Part shown: piece after piece, positions 1-7,250 of the stretch
How the letters are laid out: each line of letters begins with the position of its first letter
Position numbering within the stretch: position 1 is the stretch's first letter
Assembly: GCA_037141235.1 (NCBI GenBank)
Contig: JBAXCY010000029.1
Location: forward strand, 1-20,895
Source: Bog-756 sp037141235
GTDB lineage: Bacteria; Actinomycetota; Acidimicrobiia; Acidimicrobiales; RAAP-2
DNA: 20,895 nucleotides
Direction of reading: 5' to 3'
The notes under the pieces: model-generated
Database searches by the model: none
What the model was told of the DNA's origin: nothing
Seen by the model: the letters and a program-made list of their open reading frames with translations, nothing else
Program-made: the position numbers and the translations under genes

Positions 1-9
1 TGCGACTGG

Positions 10-282
10 TCAGCCTCCGGCGACGGCCGGCACGATCGAAATCGTCTGTCCATCTGTGACCGGCGTGGCCAGTCCATCGAGGAACCGGACGTCCTCCTCG
101 TCGAGGAACACGTTGACGAACCGGCGCAGCCCGCCCTCGTCGTCGAAGATCCGCTCGGCAAACCCTGCATGTGTGGCATCCAGCCCCTTGAGGACCTCGC
201 CCACCGTCGATCCGTCGATAGCCAATTCGCCGACACCGCCGGTAAGGGTGCGCAACTGCGCGGGAATACGGACTTTGCTCAT
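10..282 (-). CDS. MoaD/ThiS-family sulfur carrier protein
   Basis: A 90-residue ubiquitin-fold protein ending in ...PAVAGG. A free C-terminal Gly-Gly is the hallmark of MoaD, ThiS and CysO carriers, which are adenylated and then thiocarboxylated to deliver sulfur. The start ATG overlaps the stop of the upstream threonine synthase gene (ATGA, 279-282), and an AGAGGAG ribosome site lies just upstream, so the two are translationally coupled. No adenylating enzyme, MoaE or CysM-like partner is in the window. From the pairing alone it could serve cysteine/homocysteine-type sulfur transfer rather than molybdopterin synthesis; that is inference. The family call is strong and the exact pathway is not resolved. 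Confidence 0.85.
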   Translation of the reverse strand: MSKVRIPAQLRTLTGGVGELAIDGSTVGEVLKGLDATHAGFAERIFDDEGGLRRFVNVFLDEEDVRFLDGLATPVTDGQTISIVPAVAGG

Positions 283-1544
283 TGGGAACTCCTCTGGGTG
301 GATGCAGCTTCTGCGTCGGCGGCCATCGCCTCGGCAAAGGACTCGAGCGTAGGAGCGATGGTGGCGGTCGGGCCGACGACATTGGCCAGCGCCTCGACAG
401 TCTTGAGGCCGTGTCCGGTGACCATGGCCACCACGCGCTCATCTGGGCGGATGACCCCCTCGGAAACCAGTTTGGCCAGCGAGGCGATGGTGACTCCGCC
501 AGCCGTCTCGGCGAAGATGCCCTCAGTGCGGGCCAGCAGCCGGATGCCATCGAGCACCTCGCCGTCGGTCACTGAGGCACAGGAGCCACCTGATTTACGG
601 ATCGTGTCGAGCGCATACCAGCCGTCGGCCGGATTGCCGATGGCCAGAGACTTGGCGATGGTGTTGGGCTTGACCGGGCGGATGGCGTCGGTGCCCTCGG
701 CAAATGCCGTCGCCACCGGCGAGCATCCTTGTGCCTGAGCACCAGACACCCGCACATGGGGCTCCTCGTCGAGCAGGCCCACCTGCCACAACTCCTTGAA
801 CCCCTTGTCCACCTTGGTCAGTTGGCTGCCCGAGCCGATGGGGACCACCACGTGGTCGGGTGCCTGCCAGCCCAACTGCTCGGCCACTTCGAAGGCCAGG
901 GTCTTGGATCCCTCGGCGTAGTATGTGCGGACGTTGACGTTCACAAACGCCCACTCTGGCTGCTCGCTCGTCAGCTCGGCACACAGCCGGTTGACGTCGT
1001 CGTAGCTGCCCTCGACGGCGAACACCCGGCCGCCGTAGACCGAGGTCATGGTCACTTTGGCCTTTTCCAGATCGTGCGGGATCAGCACCACCGAGTCCAT
1101 GCCAGCCCGGGCAGCGTGGGCGGCCACGGAGTTGGCCAGGTTTCCCGTGGAGGCACAGGCAGCGATCTTGAAGCCGAGTTGGCGGGCCTTGGTCAGGGCC
1201 ACCGACACCACCCGGTCCTTGAACGAACCGGTCGGATTGGCGGTGTCGTCCTTGATCCACAGCTCGCCCAGCCCGAGTTCGGCGGCCAGGCGGTCGGCCC
1301 GGACCAGCGGAGTGAACCCAGCACCCAGGTCGACCGGGTTGGGGTCGGCCACCGGCAGTAGATCGCCGTAGCGCCAGATGGTGCGAGGCCCAGCGGCGAT
1401 CCGCTCGCGGGTGATGGTGGCAGTCACCCGTTCGTAGTCATAGGTGACCTCGAGCGGCCCGAAGCAGTAGTCGCACACATGCAACGCCTCAGCCGGGTAG
1501 GTACGGCCACATTCCCGACACCTCAAGCCTGAAACGAAATCCAC
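279..1544 (-). CDS. thrC: Threonine synthase
   Basis: A PLP-dependent enzyme converting O-phosphohomoserine to threonine. The 421-residue product begins with a Cys4 zinc-ribbon-like segment (C9, C12, C24, C27) typical of one threonine synthase branch. The PLP lysine motif NPTGSFKDR follows, with the lysine at about residue 109, and a glycine-rich phosphate-binding loop (GSGSQ) lies further on. The start is a GTG at 1544, preceded by GAGGAG at six-base spacing, which is a near-ideal ribosome site. Its stop overlaps the start of the sulfur-carrier gene downstream. A diaminopropionate ammonia-lyase or cysteine synthase is less likely because of the N-terminal zinc ribbon and the length. Confidence 0.93.
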   Translation of the reverse strand: MDFVSGLRCRECGRTYPAEALHVCDYCFGPLEVTYDYERVTATITRERIAAGPRTIWRYGDLLPVADPNPVDLGAGFTPLVRADRLAAELGLGELWIKDDTANPTGSFKDRVVSVALTKARQLGFKIAACASTGNLANSVAAHAARAGMDSVVLIPHDLEKAKVTMTSVYGGRVFAVEGSYDDVNRLCAELTSEQPEWAFVNVNVRTYYAEGSKTLAFEVAEQLGWQAPDHVVVPIGSGSQLTKVDKGFKELWQVGLLDEEPHVRVSGAQAQGCSPVATAFAEGTDAIRPVKPNTIAKSLAIGNPADGWYALDTIRKSGGSCASVTDGEVLDGIRLLARTEGIFAETAGGVTIASLAKLVSEGVIRPDERVVAMVTGHGLKTVEALANVVGPTATIAPTLESFAEAMAADAEAASTQRSSQ

Positions 1545-1781
1545 AGCAGTCTCCTCATCGCTCGGGCATTGGCACCTCGCACGCTCAATGACCGTTCTGA
1601 TCTGGTCGTAAGCGCTCTGGTTGCCGCAGCGTCACAGGGCCCGGTCCCTCAGCTGCTCTGGATGATGGTGTCCATTGTGGCCGAAGGTAGGGGGATCCGT
1701 CAACGTGTGGGCTAGATCGGGCATCCCTGAAGGGGACCTGCCACGAATGCTCTGACAGTGAGGGATGATGGAGGCATGCCA
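1545..1781. promoter_or_regulatory. Divergent intergenic region thrC / gpgS
   Basis: A 237-base spacer between two divergently transcribed genes, so it must hold promoters in both directions. I could not pick convincing -35/-10 pairs by eye. The only clear signals are the ribosome sites at each end: GAGGAG before thrC on the minus strand and GGAGG (1770-1774) before gpgS on the plus strand. No RNA gene or coding sequence is supported here. Confidence 0.4.
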
Positions 1782-2579
1782 GTGACGGTTGCGCACAACG
1801 ACAATGGGACTGCATACGCGTATGGCGACTTCGACGCGGGTGCGCTCGCCTCGACGAAAGACGGGCGCACGGTGACGGTGTGCATCCCGGCCCGCAACGA
1901 GGCGGCCACGATCGGTACCATCATCCGGACGATCGTCACGGAGCTCACGGCGGCCGGGGGCGGAGTCCCCTTGGTGGACGAGGTGGTCGTCGTCGACGAC
2001 GGCTCGACCGATGGGACCGGAGCTATCGCCGAAGAGTCCGGTGCCCGCGTGGTGCTTGGTGACACGACGAGCGGTGGCAAGGGCCAAGCCATGCGGGTGG
2101 CGCTCCGTGAGGCCACTGGTGACCTGATCGCCTTCATCGACGGCGATGTCACGAATTTCGGCTCCCACTTCGTGACCGGTCTGCTCGGCCCACTCCTCAC
2201 CGACGAAACCACCACCGTGGTCAAGGGCTTCTACCAGCGCCCCCTCCACGGCGAGCCAGACGGTGGTGGCCGGGTCACCGAACTCATGGCTCGACCCGTC
2301 ATCGACCTGCTCTTCCCAGCCCTAGCGGTGGTCCGCCAGCCCCTAGCCGGCGAGACAGCAGCCCCTCGATGGGTATTCGACAAGTGCCCCTTGGCCGACG
2401 GATATGCGGTGGAGTTGGCGCTGCTGATCGATGTGGCCTCCCACTTCGGGGTGGAGACGATCGCCCAGGTCGACCTCGGTGTCCGGGTCCACCGGAACCG
2501 GCCGCTGTCCGAGTTGCGGCCCCAGGCCACCGACATCCTGGCCGCCGCCCTGGCCCGCTCACCGCTGCTGGCTGACTGA
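1782..2579 (+). CDS. gpgS: Glucosyl-3-phosphoglycerate synthase (GT81/GpgS family)
   Basis: Transfers glucose from an NDP-glucose to 3-phosphoglycerate, the first step toward glucosylglycerate and, in mycobacteria, methylglucose lipopolysaccharide. The 265-residue protein has a GT-A fold signature: IPARNEA near residue 35, VDDGSTDGT at 71-79 and the metal-binding DGD at 120-122. GpgS-type features follow: RVTEL (164-168), RQPLAGE (185-191), GYAVELALLID (207-217) and VHRNR with the expected acceptor-side histidine near 237. I chose GTG 1782 because GGAGG (1770-1774) lies seven bases upstream; GTG 1758 and ATG 1776 are in frame but poorly spaced. The matching phosphatase GpgP is not in the window. 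The 3' end runs into a 17-bp tandem repeat. Confidence 0.85.
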   Translation: MTVAHNDNGTAYAYGDFDAGALASTKDGRTVTVCIPARNEAATIGTIIRTIVTELTAAGGGVPLVDEVVVVDDGSTDGTGAIAEESGARVVLGDTTSGGKGQAMRVALREATGDLIAFIDGDVTNFGSHFVTGLLGPLLTDETTTVVKGFYQRPLHGEPDGGGRVTELMARPVIDLLFPALAVVRQPLAGETAAPRWVFDKCPLADGYAVELALLIDVASHFGVETIAQVDLGVRVHRNRPLSELRPQATDILAAALARSPLLAD

Positions 2580-2614
2580 ACGGCCTGCCTGACTGAACGG
2601 CCTGCCTGACTGAG
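2574..2614. repeat. 17-bp tandem repeat, 2.4 copies
   Basis: The unit gactgaacggcctgcct occurs at 2574-2590 and 2591-2607, followed by a partial copy (gactgag). The gpgS stop codon TGA (2577-2579) lies inside the first copy and each copy carries another TGA. It fills the gpgS-otsA junction and looks like a local slippage duplication; no function is evident. Confidence 0.9.
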
Positions 2615-2644
2615 CCGCTATCGGTGCACGGGGTAGCGTCGGAC

Positions 2645-4081
2645 ATGGATCTCGCCCGTTCTGCTCGTCCTGGGGAACACGTGGGCACGGGTGAGGACGG
2701 TTCGTTGGCCGACACCGTCTTCGTATCGAATCGGGGACCACTCTCCTTCCGCATGGAAGATGGGCGGCTGGTGCGAGTGGTATCCGGCGGCGGCTTGGCC
2801 GGATCGCTGGCCCCACTCGTCGCAGGTACCGGTGCAACCTGGGTCGCCTCCAGTCTCAACCAGGCGGACCGTGATGCGGCAGCCCAGGGACTGCTGTCCA
2901 CCGACGGGCTTCGTCTCGAACTGGTGGAACACGACCCAGGGGTCTACAACCTGGCCTACGACGTGGTGTCCAACGCCACGCTGTGGTTCTGCCACCACCA
3001 TCTGTTCGATGCGGCGCGCCGCCCGCGGACCGACCGCCGGTGGATGGAGGCGTGGGACGCCTACCGGACGTTCAACGTCGTGATGGCCGAGCGGGTGGCC
3101 GACGTCGCCCCCGTCGGAGGCCGGGTGCTCGTCCAGGACTACCACCTCGCACTCATGGCGCCCACACTCCGCCGCCTCCGCCCCGACCTCCGCACCGCCC
3201 ACTTCACCCACACCCCGTTTGCCGATCCATCCGTATTGCGGATGCTCCCGACATCGGTGGGCAACGAACTGCTCGAGGCCATGGCCGGCTACGGCGCCTG
3301 CGGCTTCCACGCCGAGCGTTGGGCGACGGCCTTCCATCAAGGCTTGGCCACCGCTAGCATCGGCGGCGGCGGTCACCGCACATTCGTCTCCCCCCTCTCG
3401 AGCGACCCGGACCTGCTGAGGGCCTCGGTGGCTGAGCCCGCAGTGGCGGCGGCCCTGGCCAGGATCGAGGCGTCGGTGGGTGGCGCTGATCGCCAAGTGA
3501 TCGTGCGGGTCGATCGCATGGAGCTCTCGAAGAACCTGCTGCGCGGCTTCTGGGCCTACGAGGAACTGCTGGAACAGATTCCGGCCCACCGCGAGCGGGT
3601 GGTCTTCGTCGCACTCGCCTATCCGACCCGCCAAGGTCTCCCCGAGTACCTCGCCTACCAAGATGAGGTCGAGACGACCGTCGCCCGGATCAACGAGCGC
3701 TGGGGCACGCCGGGTTGGACCCCGATCGTGCTCGAGGTGGAGGACGACTACCCCCGGTCGCTGGCCGCCCTCACTCGCTACGACGTGCTTCTCGTCAATC
3801 CCGTCCGCGACGGCCTGAATCTGGTGGCCAACGAAGGTCCCATCGTCAACACCCGCGACGGCATCCTGGCCTTGTCACGGGAGGCCGGGGCCTTCGACCA
3901 GCTGGCCGACGGGGCCCTCGAGGTCAACCCGTTCGACGTCACCGGGACAGCCGCCGTACTGGCTCAGGCGCTAGCCATCGGGGCCGAGGAGCGCGCAGCA
4001 CGGGCAACCACGCTCCGACAGATCGTGCTGTCGCGGCGTCCGGCCGACTGGCTGCATGCCCAACTACTGGCCGCCCGGTGA
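2645..4081 (+). CDS. otsA: GT20 glycosyltransferase, trehalose-6-phosphate synthase-like
   Basis: Predicted to join a sugar nucleotide to glucose-6-phosphate, giving trehalose-6-phosphate. Numbered from ATG 2645 (478 residues), it shows SNRGPLSF near the N-terminus, a glycine-rich loop SGGGLAGSL, QDYHL (164-168), HTPF, and an R291-M-E-L-S-K296 stretch that aligns with the canonical RLDYxK donor-phosphate pair. DGLNLVANE (389-397) is also present, with the nucleotide-binding glutamate retained. Several motifs differ from enterobacterial OtsA (no RLDYxKG tyrosine, VNTRDGILALS tail). They resemble the actinobacterial subgroup that also includes VldE-like pseudo-glycosyltransferases, so the acceptor is uncertain. 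GTG 2624 is an alternative start; no strong ribosome site decides it. It follows gpgS closely and faces otsB. Confidence 0.8.
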   Translation: MDLARSARPGEHVGTGEDGSLADTVFVSNRGPLSFRMEDGRLVRVVSGGGLAGSLAPLVAGTGATWVASSLNQADRDAAAQGLLSTDGLRLELVEHDPGVYNLAYDVVSNATLWFCHHHLFDAARRPRTDRRWMEAWDAYRTFNVVMAERVADVAPVGGRVLVQDYHLALMAPTLRRLRPDLRTAHFTHTPFADPSVLRMLPTSVGNELLEAMAGYGACGFHAERWATAFHQGLATASIGGGGHRTFVSPLSSDPDLLRASVAEPAVAAALARIEASVGGADRQVIVRVDRMELSKNLLRGFWAYEELLEQIPAHRERVVFVALAYPTRQGLPEYLAYQDEVETTVARINERWGTPGWTPIVLEVEDDYPRSLAALTRYDVLLVNPVRDGLNLVANEGPIVNTRDGILALSREAGAFDQLADGALEVNPFDVTGTAAVLAQALAIGAEERAARATTLRQIVLSRRPADWLHAQLLAAR

Positions 4082-4104
4082 CCTGACCACCCGACCACGC
4101 CAGC

Positions 4105-4140
4105 AACGAACTGACGGCGGCAGATCGCTTCGTTCTTTTG
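4105..4140 (+). terminator. Possible weak terminator after otsA
   Basis: AACGAA (4105-4110) can pair with TTCGTT (4129-4134) and is followed by CTTTTG. The stem is only six base pairs with an 18-base loop, so this is a tentative call in the short convergent gap between otsA and otsB. Confidence 0.2.
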
Positions 4141-4146
4141 TCAGAC

Positions 4147-4998
4147 CTAGCGGTTTGGAGTGCTCTGGGCGGCCAGCCACGCCAGGATGGCCACCGCACC
4201 GTGCGGACTGGTCACCGACAGGTCGGCCGATGCCACCACTTCTGGAGCCGTCTCCTCGTCGATGACCGCCACCGCCACGGTGGACAGCCCCTCAGCACCC
4301 CGTCGAGCCAGTTCGACGAACGCGGGGACGTCGCCTACGTCGTCACCGAGGATGCAAGCCGCCGTACAACCATCGGTGAGCCGTCGGAGCACGGTTCCCT
4401 TGTCGATGGAGAGCGGTGGACGCAGTTCCACCGACCGCCGGGCCAGGTGGACTGTCAGTCCGGTGTTCGACGACTCTTCGGCGACCTGATCCAGGACCCA
4501 CCCTTCCGCCTCGGGGAAGGAGCGCCAGTGGACCGTGACGGCTGCACCCTTCACCTCCACCAAGACCCCATCGGGGGCAGCCATCCCAATGCGCCCCGCT
4601 GCCTCGGCTACCACCGGCAGCCAGGCCACCGCCGCCTCGTCCAGTACCACCGACCCGTCGGGGCCGATCGACTCCAATCCATAGAGACCGATCAGGTGCA
4701 GTCGGTCAGTGGGCAGTGTGGCATCACTGGGTACCCTCAGATGCTCGGCCAAGAACGACGCCGGACGACCGGACACCACGGCCACCACGCCAAAGGCTTG
4801 GGCCAGTTGGTGGAGCAGACCCGGGACCCCGGCTAGCGGACGGGCGGAAGACGGATCTTCGACGATCGAGGCCAGGGTGCCATCGAAGTCGGTGACCACT
4901 GCGGTGGTAGACGGATCTACCAGTAGGCCAGCCAGTAGGGCTTGAGCCTCTGGGCCGGGAGGTGCTTCGGCCCCGTCCCGCATCCCGGCGTCCCGCAT
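4147..4998 (-). CDS. otsB: Trehalose-6-phosphate phosphatase (HAD family)
   Basis: Removes phosphate from trehalose-6-phosphate. Numbered from ATG 4998 (283 residues), it has HAD motif I DFDGT (37-41), motif II SGR (76-78), the lysine motif DKG (199-201) and motif III GDDVGD (218-223). The usual OtsB motif III is GDDxTDE; here the Thr is Gly and the following Glu is Val. Start choice is ambiguous because a 15-bp duplication supplies two ATGs (4998 and 4983), neither with a strong ribosome site. It begins 14 bases after the LytR_C gene, so the two are likely cotranscribed. It converges on the otsA-like gene, which supports the substrate assignment. A glucosyl-phosphoglycerate phosphatase role for the nearby gpgS product cannot be excluded. 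Confidence 0.82.
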   Translation of the reverse strand: MRDAGMRDGAEAPPGPEAQALLAGLLVDPSTTAVVTDFDGTLASIVEDPSSARPLAGVPGLLHQLAQAFGVVAVVSGRPASFLAEHLRVPSDATLPTDRLHLIGLYGLESIGPDGSVVLDEAAVAWLPVVAEAAGRIGMAAPDGVLVEVKGAAVTVHWRSFPEAEGWVLDQVAEESSNTGLTVHLARRSVELRPPLSIDKGTVLRRLTDGCTAACILGDDVGDVPAFVELARRGAEGLSTVAVAVIDEETAPEVVASADLSVTSPHGAVAILAWLAAQSTPNR

Positions 4999-5003
4999 CC
5001 CGG
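4974..5003. repeat. 15-bp tandem duplication at the otsB start
   Basis: The unit cgtcccgcatcccgg is present twice, perfectly, at 4974-4988 and 4989-5003. On the minus strand each copy contains an in-frame ATG-CGG-GAC, so the duplication creates two possible otsB initiation codons five residues apart. Confidence 0.9.
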
Positions 5004-5012
5004 ACGAGAAGG

Positions 5013-5645
5013 TCAGGTGCCTGGGGTGGTCGTGGTCGAACTGACTCCCGACACCAGGTCCGGACCCACCACTACCAGGATCTCGGCCGTTCCGATGGTG
5101 CTCACCGGTGCTGCTGTCGTGTAGGGAAGGACGGTATTGGCCGCCAGGTGCAGCGTGGTGGCGACCCCGGTAGCCGCGGCCTTCTGTCCGGCGACGTAGT
5201 ACACGTTGGAAGAAGGAACTTTGGCGGTGGCGTTGATCGGAGCCTGTACGTTCCATCCGGCGACCTGGAGCTCATTGGTGACCGTCGCGGCCACACCCGA
5301 TGTACCCGATGCATTGGCTACCAGCACCGGCGCCTTGCTGACCTTGGTGATCGTGGTCGTAGCCGTGGTCGACTTCGTCGGCGGTGCCGTCTTCGTGGTC
5401 GGAGGCGACGTAGATGTCGCAGAACCCGCCGGGCTGGTCGTCGAGCTGCTGGAAGTTGTGGTGGTCGACGACGTCGACGATGTCGACGATGTCGGATGGA
5501 GCCCACCGACGAGGAGGGCGGTGACCAGGACGAAGAGGCCGATCAGGATGACTGCTCGGTCGACGGGCAGCCCTTGGCTGGGCCTTTCCGGGGTCTGATC
5601 GTCGGATACGGGGGGATCGTCCACTTCCGCCAGCCTGCCGTTCAT
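5013..5645 (-). CDS. Membrane-anchored LytR_C-domain protein
   Basis: A 210-residue protein with a short cytoplasmic N-terminus and one hydrophobic segment at about residues 31-49 (AVILIGLFVLVTALLVGGL). A long Ser/Thr-rich linker (about 51-104) follows, then a C-terminal domain of the LytR_C type (APVLVANASGTSGVA... VYYVAGQKAAA). LytR_C domains occur on cell-wall LCP ligases or alone; here there is no LCP catalytic domain. The topology (N-in, domain outside) and the cell-wall location are inferred. ATG 5645 is preferred over a TTG at 5660. The gene lies 14 bases upstream of otsB. It contains low-complexity DNA (repeated gtcgacgat) in the linker. Confidence 0.75.
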   Translation of the reverse strand: MNGRLAEVDDPPVSDDQTPERPSQGLPVDRAVILIGLFVLVTALLVGGLHPTSSTSSTSSTTTTSSSSTTSPAGSATSTSPPTTKTAPPTKSTTATTTITKVSKAPVLVANASGTSGVAATVTNELQVAGWNVQAPINATAKVPSSNVYYVAGQKAAATGVATTLHLAANTVLPYTTAAPVSTIGTAEILVVVGPDLVSGVSSTTTTPGT

Positions 5646-5688
5646 CGGAAGGATTAGCAAGCACTCCCACCGGGCGGGTCAGGGACCG

Positions 5689-5694
5689 TACACT
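5689..5694 (+). promoter_or_regulatory. Candidate -10 element for tRNA-Thr
   Basis: TACACT at 5689-5694 fits the TAnnnT pattern and would place the transcription start near 5701, about 23 bases before the tRNA. No good -35 hexamer is visible at the usual distance. Confidence 0.35.
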
Positions 5695-5723
5695 GGGACA
5701 GTCTCCTGTGGGGTGGGAGCGAC

Positions 5724-5796
5724 GCCGGTGTAGCTCAGTTGGCAGAGCAGGCGATTTGTAATCGTCAGGTCGTGGGTTCAATTCCCTCCACCGGCT
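5724..5796 (+). tRNA. tRNA-Thr, anticodon UGU
   Basis: A 73-base cloverleaf: acceptor GCCGGTG/CACCGGC, D stem GCTC/GAGC, and anticodon stem GGCGA/TCGTC around the loop TTTGTAA, giving anticodon TGT and reading ACA and other Thr codons. The T arm is GTGGG-TTCAATT-CCCTC, which leaves a T-T mismatch at the second stem pair (50:64). The discriminator base is T, and CCA is not encoded. It lies between the LytR_C gene (minus strand) and egtB. Confidence 0.95.
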
Positions 5797-5810
5797 CGAT
5801 GGTGCGGTAC

Positions 5811-5830
5811 CCAGACCTGGTCCGGTCTGG
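5811..5830 (+). terminator. Intrinsic terminator after tRNA-Thr
   Basis: CCAGACC (5811-5817) pairs perfectly with GGTCTGG (5824-5830) around a six-base loop. A pyrimidine-rich stretch (acttcttcc) follows. Placed 15 bases past the tRNA, it would separate tRNA transcription from egtB. Confidence 0.6.
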
Positions 5831-5931
5831 ACTTCTTCCGGTTAGGTTCCCAGAGAGGCCCAATGCCGGTCAGACAGGGGCTCAGCGGACGACCACCAGG
5901 GGATCTTCCCAGGGAAGCGAAAGGAGTAGCG

Positions 5932-7197
5932 ATGGCGGAAGTGCTGCCGACAGTGAACGATCACGTCCTCGCTGATCGCTTCTGGGCCACCCGACGGCTG
6001 ACTGATGCGCTTGCCTCGCCGCTTTCGGCCGAAGACCAGACGGTCCAGTCGATGCCCGATGTCAGCCCGACGAAGTGGCACCGGGCTCATACCTCATGGT
6101 TCTTCGAGACGTTCCTGCTGGTCCCCTTTCTTCCCGGGTACCGCGTCTTCCATCCTGACTTCGGCTTTCTGTTCAACTCCTACTATGAAGGAGCCGGGGC
6201 CCGATACCCCCGAGGTGACCGGGGCCTGATCTCGCGTCCGGGTGTCGTAGAGGTCGCCGACTACCGACGCCACGTCGATACCGCCATGGGCCAGCTACTC
6301 GCTCAAGGGGTCGGTCCCGATGCTTCCGCGCTGATCGACCTGGGGAACCACCACGAGCAGCAGCACCAAGAGTTGCTCCTCATGGACATCAAGCACGTAC
6401 TGTCCCGTAGCCCGCTGCAGCCCGGCTATGCCCCACGGCCGGCTCCGATGGGTGGCGATGGATCACCGACCACATGGACCAAACACGAGGGCGGCACGAC
6501 CCAGATCGGACATGCCGGAATCGGATTCGGGTTCGACAACGAGTTCCCTCGCCATCAGACCTACCTAGAGCCCTTCGCACTGGCTGACCGCCCGGTGTCG
6601 TGCGGTGAGTGGCAGGAGTTCATCGAGGACGGCGGCTACCTACGACCCGAGTTGTGGCTGTCCGACGGTTGGACGGCGGTGACAACCGGCGGTTGGGACG
6701 GCCCGCTCTACTGGTCCGAGCACGACCAGCGCCGCTACGAGTACACCTTGGCCGGAAACACCCCCGTTGAGCCGACTCAGCCGGTCTGCCACATCAGCTA
6801 CTACGAGGCCGATGCCTACGCCCGATGGGCCGGCTCCCGGCTCCCCACCGAGGCAGAGTGGGAGGGCGTGACTGTGACTCGAGCCACTCAAGTCGGCCCC
6901 GACGCCAACCTGCTCGATCCAGATGTCCTCCACCCGAGTCCATCCCTAGGTAGTGCGACGTCGCCCTACGGCGATGTCTGGCAGTGGACGTCCTCGGCGT
7001 ACTGCCCCTATCCGGGTTTCGTCCCTGCGGCTGGCACGGTAGGTGAGTACAACGGCAAGTTCATGGTCAACCAGTACGTGCTGCGAGGCGGCTCGTGCCT
7101 TACCCCCGTCGATCACGTCCGGGCCACCTATCGGAACTTCTTCCCCCCCGCGGCCCGTTGGGCCATGTCCGGACTGCGTCTGGCCCGCAACGTCTGA
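5932..7197 (+). CDS. egtB: Ergothioneine sulfoxide synthase EgtB, type II-like
   Basis: A non-heme iron enzyme forming the C-S bond between hercynine and a thiol in ergothioneine synthesis. The 421-residue protein has an N-terminal DinB-like domain with likely iron ligands H53 (RAHTSWFFE) and H141/H145 (HEQQH), then a C-terminal FGE-sulfatase (C-type lectin) domain ending VLRGGSC...GLRLARNV. The last motif reads RNFFPPAARW. Mycobacterial type I enzymes have RNWDYPxRRQ there, with the Asp and Arg that hold gamma-glutamylcysteine. This protein lacks both and carries Tyr84-Tyr85 (FNSYYE), as in the cysteine-using enzyme from Chloracidobacterium. ATG 5932 is chosen for AAGGAG (5921-5926) at good spacing; an upstream in-frame ATG at 5863 has no such site. 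It leads the egtB-egtD pair. Confidence 0.9.
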   Translation: MAEVLPTVNDHVLADRFWATRRLTDALASPLSAEDQTVQSMPDVSPTKWHRAHTSWFFETFLLVPFLPGYRVFHPDFGFLFNSYYEGAGARYPRGDRGLISRPGVVEVADYRRHVDTAMGQLLAQGVGPDASALIDLGNHHEQQHQELLLMDIKHVLSRSPLQPGYAPRPAPMGGDGSPTTWTKHEGGTTQIGHAGIGFGFDNEFPRHQTYLEPFALADRPVSCGEWQEFIEDGGYLRPELWLSDGWTAVTTGGWDGPLYWSEHDQRRYEYTLAGNTPVEPTQPVCHISYYEADAYARWAGSRLPTEAEWEGVTVTRATQVGPDANLLDPDVLHPSPSLGSATSPYGDVWQWTSSAYCPYPGFVPAAGTVGEYNGKFMVNQYVLRGGSCLTPVDHVRATYRNFFPPAARWAMSGLRLARNV

Positions 7198-7250
7198 TCC
7201 CGATACCCGGCCAGGACTTCGTCCTGGCCCCCACCGAGACCACTGAGCCC

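Noticed and set aside
2618..3661. Long minus-strand open frame opposite the GT20 gene (347 codons)
   Set aside because: It is a GC-rich antisense shadow of a clearly recognisable GT20 gene, with His/Gly/Arg-rich composition and no known motifs.
4999..5256. Longer OtsB overlapping the LytR_C gene
   Set aside because: Those residues are the shadow of the LytR_C coding frame and do not resemble the family; the HAD domain needs only the part after 4998.
5452..5510. Repeated gtcgacgat string as a regulatory repeat
   Set aside because: It encodes the Ser/Thr linker of the LytR_C protein and is explained by codon repetition in low-complexity sequence.
7095..7250. Longer EgtD starting inside egtB
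   Set aside because: It would overlap the egtB C-terminus in another frame; the conserved EgtD sequence begins at about 7251.
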